From assembly GCF_050948215.1 (NCBI RefSeq), contig NW_027488708.1:372001-436000 (forward strand): 64,000 bases of DNA. Reading direction: 5' to 3'. The DNA is from Halictus rubicundus (taxonomy: Eukaryota > Arthropoda > Insecta > Hymenoptera > Halictidae). The notes beneath the pieces were generated by a model, which worked only from the letters and a program-made list of their open reading frames with translations, was not told the DNA's origin and did no database searches. A program made the translations under genes and the position numbers. Shown in pieces: positions 38,201 to 50,280 of the stretch. Each line of letters starts with the position of its first letter. Position 1 is the first letter of the stretch.

Positions 38201-38280
38201 GTCCTATCTAATCCTCTATCCTATTCTATCCTCTATCGTATCCTATCCTCTATCCTATCCTATCCTCTATCCTATCCTAT
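35232..38280. repeat. Distal part of territory B with a 1,547/1,581-bp-offset duplication
   Basis: 35,412 onward repeats the CTATGCTATCCTCTATCCC series of 13,370 and 18,143. From about 36,070 to 36,650 the series recurs to the right: CTATACTATCC at 1,547 (36,086 against 37,633), AAATCCCC 36,213 against 37,760, then CTATAATATGC at 1,581 (36,309 against 37,890) after 34 bp (two monomers) more in the right copy. Between them (36,660-37,600) the array is irregular, with 7- and 12-mer runs near 36,940-36,990 and many CAAATCCCC, CATATCCCC and CGAATCCCC variants. Confidence 0.72.
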
Positions 38281-38489
38281 CATCTATCATCAATCCTATC
38301 CTTTCCTGTATCCTATCCAATCCTCTATCCTATCCTATCCTCTATCCTATCCTATCCTATCCTCTATCCTATCCTATCCTCTATCCTATCCTATCCTCTA
38401 TCCTATCCTATCCTCTATCCTATCCTATCCTCTATCCTATCCTATCCTCTATCCTATCATATCGTCTATCCTATCCTCTTTCCTATCCT

Positions 38490-39330
38490 ATCCTCTATCC
38501 TATCAAATCCCCTATCCTATCCTCTATCCTATCCTATCAGCTATCCCCTATCCTATCCTCTATCCTATCCTATCCTCTATCCTATCCTATCATCTATCAT
38601 CAATCCTATCCTTTCCTGTATCCTATCCAATCCTCTATCCTATCCTATCCTCTATCCTATCCTATCCTATCCTCTATCCTATCCTATCCTCTATCCTATC
38701 CTATCCTCTATCCTATCCTATCCTCTATCCTATCCTATCGTCTATCCTATCCTCTATCCTATCCTATCCTCTATCATATCCTATCATCTATCCTCAATCC
38801 TATCCTTTCCTGTATCCTATCCAATCCTCTATCCTATCCTATCCTCTATCCTATCCTGTCCTCTATCCTATCCTATCGTCTATCCTATCGTCTATCCTAT
38901 CCTCTATCCTATCCTATCCTCTATCCTATCCTATCATCTATCATCAATCCAATCCTTTCCTGTATCCTATCCAATCCTCTATCCTATCCTATCCTCTATC
39001 CTATCCTATCCTCTATCCTATCCTCTATCCTCTATCCTATCCTATCCTCTATCCTATCCTAGCCTCTATCCTATCCTATCCTCTATAGTATCCAATCCTC
39101 TATCCTATCCTATCATCTATCCTATCCTATCCTCTATCCTATCCTATCCTCTATCCTATCCTATCCTCTATCCTATCCTCTATCCTATCCTATCCTCTAT
39201 CCTATCCTATCCTCTATCCTATCCTCAATCCTATTCTTTCCCGTATCCTATCCAATCCTCTATCCTATTCTATCCTCTATCCTATCCTATCCTCTATCCT
39301 ATCCTATCCTCTATCCTATCCTATCCTCTA
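38490..39330. repeat. 833/850-bp HOR unit, copy 1
   Basis: CAGCTATCCCC at 38,538 recurs at 39,371, and CATCTATCAT 38,591 at 39,424 (833 bp). CTGTC 38,856 recurs at 39,706, CTATAGTATCC near 39,083 at 39,933, and CCCGTATCC near 39,240 at 40,090 (850 bp). The 17-bp change is one extra monomer in copy 2 between about 38,620 and 38,850. Confidence 0.82.
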
Positions 39331-40183
39331 TCCTATCAAATCCCCTATCCTATCCTCTATCCTATCCTATCAGCTATCCCCTATCCTATCCTCTATCCTA
39401 TCCTATCCTCTATCCTATCCTATCATCTATCATCAATCCTATCCTTTCCTGTATCCTATCCAATCCTCTATCCTATCCTATCCTCTATCCTATCCTATCC
39501 TATCCTCTATCCTATCCTATCCTCTATCCTATCCTATCCTCTATCCTATCCTATCCTCTATCCTATCCTATCCTCTATCCTATCCTATCGTCTATCCTAT
39601 CCTCTATCCTATCCTATCCTCTATCATATCCTATCATCTATCCTCAATCCTATCCTTTCCTGTATCCTATCCAATCCTCTATCCTATCCTATCCTCTATC
39701 CTATCCTGTCCTCTATCCTATCCTATCGTCTATCCTATCGTCTATCCTATCCTCTATCCTATCCTATCCTCTATCCTATCCTATCATCTATCATCAATCC
39801 AATCCTTTCCTGTATCCTATCCAATCCTCTATCCTATCCTATCCTCTATCCTATCCTATCCTCTATCCTATCCTCTATCCTCTATCCTATCCTATCCTCT
39901 ATCCTATCCTAGCCTCTATCCTATCCTATCCTCTATAGTATCCAATCCTCTATCCTATCCTATCATCTATCCTATCCTATCCTCTATCCTATCCTATCCT
40001 CTATCCTATCCTATCCTCTATCCTATCCTCTATCCTATCCTATCCTCTATCCTATCCTATCCTCTATCCTATCCTCAATCCTATTCTTTCCCGTATCCTA
40101 TCCAATCCTCTATCCTATTCTATCCTCTATCCTATCCTATCCTCTATCCTATCCTATCCTCTATCCTATCCTATCCTCTATCC
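39331..40183. repeat. 833/850-bp HOR unit, copy 2
   Basis: Head-to-tail duplicate of the preceding unit with one extra 17-bp monomer; otherwise the rare variants agree. Confidence 0.8.
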
Positions 40184-40790
40184 TATCCTATCATCTATCA
40201 TCAATCCTATCCTTTCCTGTATCCTATCCAATCCTCTATCCTATCCTATCCTCTATCCTATCCTATCCTATCCTCTATCCTATCCTATCCTCTATCCTAT
40301 CCTATCCTCTATCCTATCCTATCGTCTATCCTATCCTCTTTCCTATCCTATCCTCTATCCTATCAAATCCCCTATCCTATCCTCTATCATATCCTATCAT
40401 CTATCCTCTATCCTATCCTATCATCTATCCTCTATCCTATCCTCTATCCTATCCTATCCTCTATCCTATCCTATCATCTATCATCAATCCTATCCTTTCC
40501 TGTAACCTATCCAATCCTCTATCCTATCCTATCCTCTATCCTATCCTATCCTATCCTCTATCCTATCCTATCCTCTATCCTATCCTATCCTCTATCCTAT
40601 CCTATCCTCTATCCTATCCTATCCTCTATCCTATCCTATCCTCTATCCTATCCTATCCTCTATACTATCCTATCCTCTATCCTATCCTATCCTCTATCCT
40701 ATCCTATCCTCTATCCTATCCTATCCTCTATCCTATCCTATCCTCTATCCTATCCTATCCTCTATCCTATCCTATCCTCTATCCTATCCT
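40184..40790. repeat. C-type link with a long run of uniform 17-mers
   Basis: Contains the C composite at about 40,192 and 40,474, then from about 40,550 to 40,790 an almost uninterrupted run of canonical 17-mers with a single CTATACTATCC. I see nothing else in it. Confidence 0.65.
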
Positions 40791-42077
40791 ATCGTCTATC
40801 CTATCCTCTATCCTATCCTATCCTCTATCATATCCTATCATCTATCCTCAATCCTATCCTTTCCTGTATCCTATCCAATCCTCTATCCTATCCTATCCTC
40901 TATCCTATCCTGTCCTCTATCCTATCCTATCGTCTATCCTATCGTCTATCCTATCCTCTATCCTATCCTATCCTCTATCCTATCCTATCATCTATCATCA
41001 ATCCTATCCTTTCCTGTATCCTATCCAATCCTCTATCCTATCCTATCCTCTATCCTATCCTATCCTATCCTCTATCCTATCCTATCCTCTATCCTATCCT
41101 ATCCTCTATCCTATCCTATCCTCTATCCTATCCTATCCTCTATCCTATCCTATCCTCTATCCTATCCTATCCTCTATCCTATCATATCGTCTATCCTATC
41201 CTCTTTCCTATCCTATCCTCTATCCTATCAAATCCCCTATCCTATCCTCTATCCTATCCTATCAGCTATCCCCTATCCTATCCTCTATCCTATCCTATCC
41301 TCTATCCTATCCTATCATCTATCATCAATCCTATCCTTTCCTGTATCCTATCCAATCCTCTATCCTATCCTATCCTCTATCCTATCCTATCCTATCCTCT
41401 ATCCTATCCTATCCTCTATCCTATCCTATCCTCTATCCTATCCTATCCTCTATCCTATCCTATCCTCTATCCTATCCTATCCTCTATCCTATCCTATCCT
41501 CTATCCTATCCTCTATCCTATCCTATCCTCTATCCTATCCTATCCTCTATCCTATCCTATCCTCTATCCTATCCTATCCTCTATCCTATCCTCTATCCTA
41601 TCCTATCCTCTATCCTATCCTATCGTCTATCCTATCCTCTATCCTATCCTATCCTCTATCATATCCTATCATCTATCCTCAATCCTATCCTTTCCTGTAT
41701 CCTATCCAATCCTCTATCCTATCCTATCATCTATCCTATCCTGTCCTCTATCCTATCCTATCGTCTCTCCTATCGTCTATCCTATCCTCTATCCTATCCA
41801 ATCCTCTATCCTATCCTATCCTCTATCCTATCCTATCCTATCCTCTATCCTATCCTATCCTCTATCCTATCCTATCCTCTATCCTATCCTATCCTCTATC
41901 CTATCCTATCCTCTATCCTATCCTATCCTCTATCCTATCCTATCCTCTATACTATCCTATCCTCTATCCTATCCTATCCTCTATCCTATCCTATCCTCTA
42001 TCCTATCCTATCCTCTATCCTATCCTATCCTCTATCCTATCCTATCCTCTATCCTATCCTATCCTCTATCCTATCCT
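40791..42077. repeat. ~1.29-kb HOR unit, copy 1
   Basis: CATCTATCCTCA 40,839 recurs at 42,126 and CATCTATCATCA 40,989 at 42,276 (1,287 bp). CAGCTATCCCC 41,263 recurs at 42,516 (1,253 bp). The 34-bp reduction in between is two monomers. Confidence 0.75.
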
Positions 42078-43360
42078 ATCGTCTATCCTATCCTCTATCC
42101 TATCCTATCCTCTATCATATCCTATCATCTATCCTCAATCCTATCCTTTCCTGTATCCTATCCAATCCTCTATCCTATCCTATCCTCTATCCTATCCTGT
42201 CCTCTATCCTATCCTATCGTCTATCCTATCGTCTATCCTATCCTCTATCCTATCCTATCCTCTATCCTATCCTATCATCTATCATCAATCCTATCCTTTC
42301 CTGTATCCTATCCAATCCTCTATCCTATCCTATCCTCTATCCTATCCTATCCTATCCTCTATCCTATCCAATCCTCTATCCTATCCTATCCTCTATCCTA
42401 TCCTATCCTCTATCCTATCCTATCCTCTATCCTATCATATCGTCTATCCTATCCTCTTTCCTATCCTATCCTCTATCCTATCAAATCCCCTATCCTATCC
42501 TCTATCCTATCCTATCAGCTATCCCCTATCCTATCCTCTATCCTATCCTATCCTCTATCCTATCCTATCATCTATCATCAATCCTATCCTTTCCTGTATC
42601 CTATCCAATCCTCTATCCTATCCTATCCTCTATCCTATCCTATCCTATCCTCTATCCTATCCTATCCTCTATCCTATCCTATCCTCTATCCTATCCTATC
42701 CTCTATCCTATCCTATCCTCTATCCTATCCTATCCTCTATCCTATCCTATCCTCTATCCTATCCTATCCTCTATCCTATCCTATCCTCTATCCTATCCTA
42801 TCCTCTATCCTATCCTATCCTCTATCCTATCCTATCCTCTATCCTATCCTATCCTCTATCCTATCCTATCCTCTATCCTATCCTCTATCCTATCCTATCC
42901 TCTATCCTATCCTATCGTCTATCCTATCCTCTATCCTATCCTATCCTCTATCATATCCTATCATCTATCCTCAATCCTATCCTTTCCTGTATCCTATCCA
43001 ATCCTCTATCCTATCCTATCCTCTATCCTATCCTGTCCTCTATCCTATCCTATCGTCTATCCTATCGTCTATCCTATCCTCTATCCTATCCTATCCTCTA
43101 TCCTATCCTATCATCTATCATCGATCCTATCCTTTCCTGTATCCTATCCAATCCTCTATCCTATCCTATCCTCTATCCTATCCTATCCTATCCTCTATCC
43201 TATCCTATCCTCTATCCTATCCTATCCTCTATCCTATCCTATCCTCTATCCTATCCTATCCTATATCCTATCCTATCCTCTATCCTATCCTATCCTCTAT
43301 CCTATCCTCTATCCTCTATCCTATCCTATCCTCTATCATATCCTATCATCTATCCTCAAT
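42078..43360. repeat. ~1.29-kb HOR unit, copy 2
   Basis: Partner of the preceding unit. A private variant, CATCGATCC near 43,119, replaces CATCAATCC and creates a GATC site. The right edge is vague because canonical 17-mers follow. Confidence 0.68.
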
Positions 43361-43580
43361 CCTATCCTTTCCTGTATCCTATCCAATCCTCTATCCTATC
43401 CTATCCTCTATCCTATCCTGTCCTCTATCCTATCCTATCGTCTATCCTATCGTCTATCCTATCCTCTTTCCTATCCTATCCTCTATCCTATCAAATCCCC
43501 TATCCTATCCTCTATCCTATCCTATCATCTATCCTCTATCCTATCCTCTATCCTATCCTATCCTCTATCCTATCCTATCA

Positions 43581-45850
43581 TCTATCATCAATCCTATCCT
43601 TTCCTGTATCCTATCCAATCCTCTATCCTATCCTATCCTCTATCCTATCCTATCCTATCCTCTATCCTATCCTATCCTCTATCCTATCCTATCCTCTATC
43701 CTATCCTATCCTCTATCCTATCCTATCCTCTATCCTATCCTATCCTCTATCCTATCCTATCCTCTATCCTATCCTATCCTCTATCCTATCCTATCCTCTA
43801 TCCTATCCTATCCTCTATCCTATCCTATCCTCTATCCTATCCTATCCTCTATCCTATCCTATCCTCTATCCTATCCTCAATCCTATGCTTTCCCGTATCC
43901 TATCCAATCCTCTATCCTATCCTATCCTCTATCCTATCCTGTCCTCTATCCTATCCTCTATCCTATAATATCCTCTATCCTATCAAATCCCCTATCCAAT
44001 CCTCTATCCTATCCTATCCTCTATCCTATCCTATCCCCTATCGTATCCTGTTCTCTATCCTATCCAATCCCCTATCCTATCCTCAACCCTATCCTATCCT
44101 CTATACTATAATATCATCTATCCTAGCCAATCCTCTATCCTATCCTCTATCCTATCCTATCGCCTATGATATCGTATCCTCTATCCTATCCTATCCTCTA
44201 TCCTATCCTATCCTCAATCCTATCATATCCTCTATCCTATAATATCCTCTATCCTATCCTATCCCCTATCCAATCCTCTATCCCATCCTATCCTCTATCC
44301 TATCCTATCCTCTATCCTATCCTATCCTCTATCCTATCCTATCCTCTATCCTATCCTATCCTCTATCCTATCCTATCCTCTATCCTATCCTATCCTCTAT
44401 CCTAACCTATTCTCTATCCTATCCTCTATCCTATCCTCTATCCTATCCTCTATCCTATCCTATCCTCTATCCTATCCTATCCTCTATCCTATCCTATCCT
44501 CTATCCTATCCTGTCGTCTATCCTATCCTCTATCCTATCCTATCCTCTATCCTATCCTATCCTCTATCCTATCCTATCGTCTATCCTATCCTCTATCCTA
44601 TCCTATCCTGTATCCTATCCAATGCTCTATCCTATCCTATCATCTATCCTCTATCCTATCCAATCCTCTATCCTATCCTATCCTCTATCCTATCCTATCC
44701 TCTATCCTATCCTATCATCTAACCTCAATCCTATCCTTTCCTGTATCCTATCCAATCCTCTATCCTATCCTATCCTCTATCCTATCCTCTCCTCTATCCT
44801 ATCCTATCCTCTATCCTATCCTATCATCTAACCTCAATCCTATCCTTTCCTGTATCCTATCCAATCCTCTATCCTATCCTATCCTCTATCCTATCCTGTC
44901 CTCTATCCTATCCTATCCTCTATCCTATCCTCTATCCTATCCTCTATCCTATAATATCCTCTATCCTATCAAATCCCCTATCCTATCCTCTATCCTATCC
45001 TATCCTGTATCCTATCCAATCCTCTATCCTATCCTATCATCTATCATCAATCCTATCCTTTCCTGTATCCTATCCAATCCTCTATCCTATCAAATCCCCT
45101 ATCCTATCCTCTATCCTATCCTATCCTGTATCCTATCCTATCGTCTATCCTATATTCTATCCTATCCTATCCTCTATCCTATCCTATCCTCTATCCTATC
45201 CTATCGTCTATCCTATCCTCTATCCTATCCTATCCTCTATCCTATCCTATCCTCTATCCTATCCTATCCTCTATCCTATCCTATCCTCTATCCTATCCTA
45301 TCCTGTATCCTATCCAATCCTCTATCCTATCCTATCATCTATCATCAATCCTATCCTTTCCTGTATCCTATCCAATCCTCTATCCTATCAAATCCCCTAT
45401 CCTATCCTCTATCCTATCCTATCCTGTATCCTATCCTATCGTCTATCCTATATTCTATCCTATCCTATCCTCTATCCTATCCTATCCTCTATCCTATCCT
45501 ATCGTCTATCCTATCCTCTATCCTATCCTATCCTCTATCCTATCCTATCCTCTATCCTATCCTATCCTCTATCCTATCCTATCCTCTATCCTATCCTATC
45601 CTCTATCCTATAATATCTACTATCCTATCCTATCCTATCCTCTATCCTATCCTATCCTCTATCCTATCCTATCGTCTATCCTATCCTTTCCTGTATCCTA
45701 TCCAATCCTCTATCCTATCCTATCCTCTATCCTATCCTATCCTCTATCCTATCCTATCGTCTATCCTATCCTCTATACTATCCTATCCTCTATCCTATCC
45801 TATCCTCTATCCTAACCTATTCTCTATCCTATCCTCTATCCTATCCTCTA
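43581..45850. repeat. 2,460/2,494-bp-offset duplication, left copy
   Basis: From 43,861 to about 44,165 the sequence recurs at exactly +2,460 (CTCAATCCTATGC, CCCGTATCC, CAACCC, CTATACTATAATATC, CTAGCC). After 44,166 the offset is +2,494, due to a 34-bp tandem duplication in the right copy. Left of 43,861 the offset is 2,545 (CATCTATCATCA, 43,579 against 46,124): 85 bp, five monomers, fewer in the right copy. The left copy also has a 298-bp internal tandem duplication (45,038 and 45,336) absent on the right. Confidence 0.82.
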
Positions 45851-46123
45851 TCCTATCCTCTATCCTATCCTATCGCCTATGATATCGTATCCTCTATCCT
45901 ATCCTATCCTCTATCCTATCCTATCCTCAATCCTATCATATCCTCTATCCTATAATATCCTCTATCCTATCCTATCCCCTATCCAATCCTCTATCCCATC
46001 CTATCCTCTATCCTATCCTATCCTCTATCCTATCCTATCCTCTATCCTATCCTATCCTCTATCCTATCCTATCCTCTATCCTATCCTATCCTCTATCCTA
46101 TCCTATCCTCTATCCTATCCTAT

Positions 46124-48050
46124 CATCTATCATCAATCCTATCCTTTCCTGTATCCTATCCAATCCTCTATCCTATCCTATCCTCTATCCTATCCTATCC
46201 TATCCTCTATCCTATCCTATCCTCTATCCTATCCTATCCTCTATCCTATCCTATCCTCTATCCTATCCTATCCTCTATCCTATCCTATCCTCTATCCTAT
46301 CCTATCCTCTATCCTATCCTATCCTCTATCCTATCCTCAATCCTATGCTTTCCCGTATCCTATCCAATCCTCTATCCTATCCTATCCTCTATCCTATCCT
46401 GTCCTCTATCCTATCCTCTATCCTATAATATCCTCTATCCTATCAAATCCCCTATCCAATCCTCTATCCTATCCTATCCTCTATCCTATCCTATCCCCTA
46501 TCGTAGCCTGTTCTCTATCCTATCCAATCCCCTATCCTATCCTCAACCCTATCCTATCCTCTATACTATAATATCATCTATCCTAGCCAATCCTCTATCC
46601 TATCCTCTATCCTATCCTATCGCCTATGATATCGTATCCTCTATCCTATCCTATCGCCTATGATATCGTATCCTCTATCCTATCCTATCCTCTATCCTAT
46701 CCTATCCTCAATCCTATCATATCCTCTATCCTATAATATCCTCTATCCTATCCTATCCCCTATCCAATCCTCTATCCCATCCTATCCTCTATCCTATCCT
46801 ATCCTCTATCCTATCCTATCCTCTATCCTATCCTATCCTCTATCCTATCCTATCCTCTATCCTATCCTATCCTCTATCCTATCCTATCCTCTATCCTAAC
46901 CTATTCTCTATCCTATCCTCTATCCTATCCTCTATCCTATCCTCTATCCTATCCTATCCTCTATCCTATCCTATCCTCTATCCTATCCTATCCTCTATCC
47001 TATCCTGTCGTCTATCCTATCCTCTATCCTATCCTATCCTCTATCCTATCCTATCCTCTATCCTATCCTATCGTCTATCCTATCCTCTATCCTATCCTAT
47101 CCTGTATCCTATCCAATGCTCTATCCTATCCTATCATCTATCCTCTATCCTATCCAATCCTCTATCCTATCCTATCCTCTATCCTATCCTATCCTCTATC
47201 CTATCCTATCATCTAACCTCAATCCTATCCTTTCCTGTATCCTATCCAATCCTCTATCCTATCCTATCCTCTATCCTATCCTCTCCTCTATCCTATCCTA
47301 TCCTCTATCCTATCCTATCATCTAACCTCAATCCTATCCTTTCCTGTATCCTATCCAATCCTCTATCCTATCCTATCCTCTATCCTATCCTGTCCTCTAT
47401 CCTATCCTATCCTCTATCCTATCCTCTATCCTATCCTCTATCCTATAATATCCTCTATCCTATCAAATCCCCTATCCTATCCTCTATCCTATCCTATCCT
47501 GTATCCTATCCAATCCTCTATCCTATCCTATCATCTATCATCAATCCTATCCTTTCCTGTATCCTATCCAATCCTCTATCCTATCAAATCCCCTATCCTA
47601 TCCTCTATCCTATCCTATCCTGTATCCTATCCTATCGTCTATCCTATATTCTATCCTATCCTATCCTCTATCCTATCCTATCCTCTATCCTATCCTATCG
47701 TCTATCCTATCCTCTATCCTATCCTATCCTCTATCCTATCCTATCCTCTATCCTATCCTATCCTCTATCCTATCCTATCCTCTATCCTATCCTATCCTCT
47801 ATCCTATAATATCTACTATCCTATCCTATCCTATCCTCTATCCTATCCTATCCTCTATCCTATCCTATCGTCTATCCTATCCTTTCCTGTATCCTATCCA
47901 ATCCTCTATCCTATCCTATCCTCTATCCTATCCTATCCTCTATCCTATCCTATCGTCTATCCTATCCTCTATACTATCCTATCCTCTATCCTATCCTATC
48001 CTCTATCCTAACCTATTCTCTATCCTATCCTCTATCCTATCCTCTATCCT
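46124..48050. repeat. 2,460/2,494-bp-offset duplication, right copy
   Basis: Partner of the preceding block. The CGCCTATGATATCG segment is doubled here (46,620 and 46,654), which shifts the register by 34 bp. Only one of the two 298-bp repeats is present. CTATCGTAGCC near 46,500 replaces CTATCGTATCC of the left copy. Confidence 0.8.
46620..46687. repeat. 34-bp tandem duplication carrying CGCCTATGATATCG
   Basis: Two adjacent 34-bp units, each starting CGCCTATGATATCGTATCC. The left partner at 44,161 has one. The size is exactly two monomers. Confidence 0.85.
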
Positions 48051-49100
48051 ATCCTCTATCCTATCCTATCCTCTATCCTATCCTATCCTCTATCCTATCA
48101 TATCCTCTATCCTATCCTCTATCCTATCCTATCCTGTATCCTATCCAATGCTCTATCCTATCCTATCATCTATCCTCTATCCTATCCAATCCTCTATCCT
48201 ATCCTATACTCTATCCTATCCTATCCTCTATCCTATCCTATCCTCTATCCTATCCTATCCTCTATCCTATCCTATCCTCTATCCTATCCTATCCTCTATC
48301 CTATCCTATCTTCTATCCTATCCTATCCTCTATCCTATCAAATCCCCTATCCTATCCTCTATCCTATCCTATCCTGTATCCTATCCAATCCTCTATCCTA
48401 TCCTATCATCTATCATCAATCCTATCCTTTCCTGTATCCTATCCAATCCTCTATCCTATCCTATCATCTATCATCAATCCTATCCTTTCCTGTATCCTAT
48501 CCAATCCTCTATCCTATCCTATCCTATATCCTATCCTATCCTCTATCCTATCCTATCCTCTATCCTATCCTCTATCCTATCCTATCATCTATCATCAATC
48601 CTATCCTTTCCTGTATCCTATCCAATCCTCTATCCTATCCTATCCTCTATCCTATCCTATCCTATCCTCTATCCTATCCTATCCTCTATCCTATCCTATC
48701 CTCTATCCTATCCTATCCTCTATCCTCTCCTATCCTCTATCCTATCCTATCCTCTATCCTATCCTATCCTCTATCCTATCCTATCCTCTATCCTATCCTA
48801 TCCTCTATCCTATCCTATCCTCTATTATATCCTATCCACTATCCTATCCTATCGTCTATCCTATCCTCTATCCTATCCTATCGTCTATCCTATCGTCTAT
48901 CCTATCCTCTATCCTATCCTATCATCTATCATCAATCCTATCCTTTCCTGTATCCTATCCAATCCTCTATCCTATCCTATCCTCTATCCTATCCTATCCT
49001 ATCCTCTATCCTATCCTATCCTCTATCCTATCCTCTATCCTATCCTATCATCTATCCTATCCTATCCTCTATCCTATCCTATCCTCTATCCTATCCTCTA
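48051..49100. repeat. C-type link
   Basis: Mixed C-type monomers with the C composite near 48,409, 48,469, 48,590 and 48,925, one CAAATCCCC near 48,338, and CTATTATATCC/CCACTATCC near 48,825. The composites at 48,409 and 48,469 lie only about 60 bp apart, a local short duplication. Confidence 0.65.
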
Positions 49101-49800
49101 TCCTATCCTATCCTCTATCCTATCCTCAATCCTATGCTTTCCCGTATCCTATCCAATCCTCTATCCTATCCTATCCTCTATCCTATCCTGTCCTCTATCC
49201 TATCCTCTATCCTATAATATCCTCTATCCTATCAAATCCCCCATCCAATCCTCTATCCTATCCTATCCTCTATCCTATCCTATCCCCTATCGTATCCTGT
49301 TCTCTATCCTATCCAATCCCCTATCCTATCCTCTATCCTATCCTATCCTCAACCCTATCCTATCCTCTATACTATAATATCATCTATCCTAGCCAATCCT
49401 CTATCCTATCCTCTATTCTATCCTATTCTCTATCCTATCCTCTATCCTATCCTATCCCCTATCGTATCCTGCTCTGTATCCTATCCAATCCCCTATCCTA
49501 TCCTCTATCCTATCCTATCGCCTATGATATCGTATCCTCTATCCTATCCTATCCTCTATCCTATCCTATCCTCAATCCTATCATATCCTCTATCCTATAA
49601 TATCCTCTATCCTATCCTATCCCCTATCCAATCCTCTATCCCATCCTATCCTCTATCCTATCCTATCCTCTATCCTATCCTATCCTATCCTCTATCCTAT
49701 CCTATCCTCTATCCTATCCTATCCTCTATCCTATCCTATCCTCTATCCTAACCTATTCTCTATCCTATCCTCTATCCTATCCTCTATCCTATCCTCTATC
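49101..49800. repeat. Third copy of the 43.86-44.4 kb block
   Basis: CTCAATCCTATGC, CCCGTATCC, CAACCC, CTATACTATAATATC, CTAGCC and CGCCTATGATATCG occur in the same order as at 43,870-44,170. CGCCTATGATATCG is at 49,519. Near 49,430-49,515 an extra segment repeats CCCCTATCGTATCC as CCCCTATCGTATCCTGCTCTG. Compared with 44,166 onward, the following run is 12 bp shorter. Confidence 0.75.
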
Positions 49801-50280
49801 CTATCCTCTATCCTATCCTATCCTCTATCCTATCCTATCCTCTAGCCTATCCTATCGTCTATCCTATCCTCTATCCTATCCTATCCTCTATCCTATCCTA
49901 TCTTCTATCCTATCCTATCCTCTATCCTATCAAATCCCCTATCCTATCCTCTATCCTATCCTATCCTGTATCCTATACAATCCTCTATCCTATCCTACCA
50001 TCTATCCTCTATCCTATCCAATCCTCTATCCTATCCTATACTCTATCCTATCCTATCCTCTATCCTATCCTATCCTCTATCCTATCCTCTCCTATCCTCT
50101 CTCCTATCCTCTCCTCTATCCTATCCTATCCTCTATCCTATCCTATCATCTAACCTCAATCCTATCCTTTCCTGTATCCTATCCAATCCTCTATCCTATC
50201 CTATCCTCTATCCTATCCTATCCTCTATCCTATCCTATCGTCTATCCTATCCTCTATACTATCCTATCCTCTATCCTATC
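49801..50280. repeat. C-type link with 7-bp and 12-bp monomers
   Basis: Short monomers are common. CTCTCCTATCCTCTCTCC near 50,085-50,105 is a local run in which pentamers are reduced to CTCTC. One CAAATCCCC lies near 49,930. No gene-like sequence. Confidence 0.6.

Larger units (their letters stand above)
9501..38280. repeat. Territory B: HOR domain
   Basis: Marked by ATCAAATCCCCT, CTGTCCTATCTAATCC, CTATCGTATCCTATCTTC with CTATACTATCC, CTACGCTATCC, CTATAATATGC and CTATCTTC. The 17-bp monomer is more regular here than in A. It consists of several independent duplication families listed separately. The last ATCTAATCC/ATCGTATCC cluster is at 38,205-38,240 and the first territory C motif is at 38,281, so the right edge is sharp. 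Confidence 0.85.

Noticed and set aside
44166..44405. Small conserved frame at 44,166, 46,660 and 49,524 as a possible microprotein
   Set aside because: It follows the duplicated block exactly, encodes only the monomer peptide cycle, and its ATG comes from the CCTATGATATCG variant.
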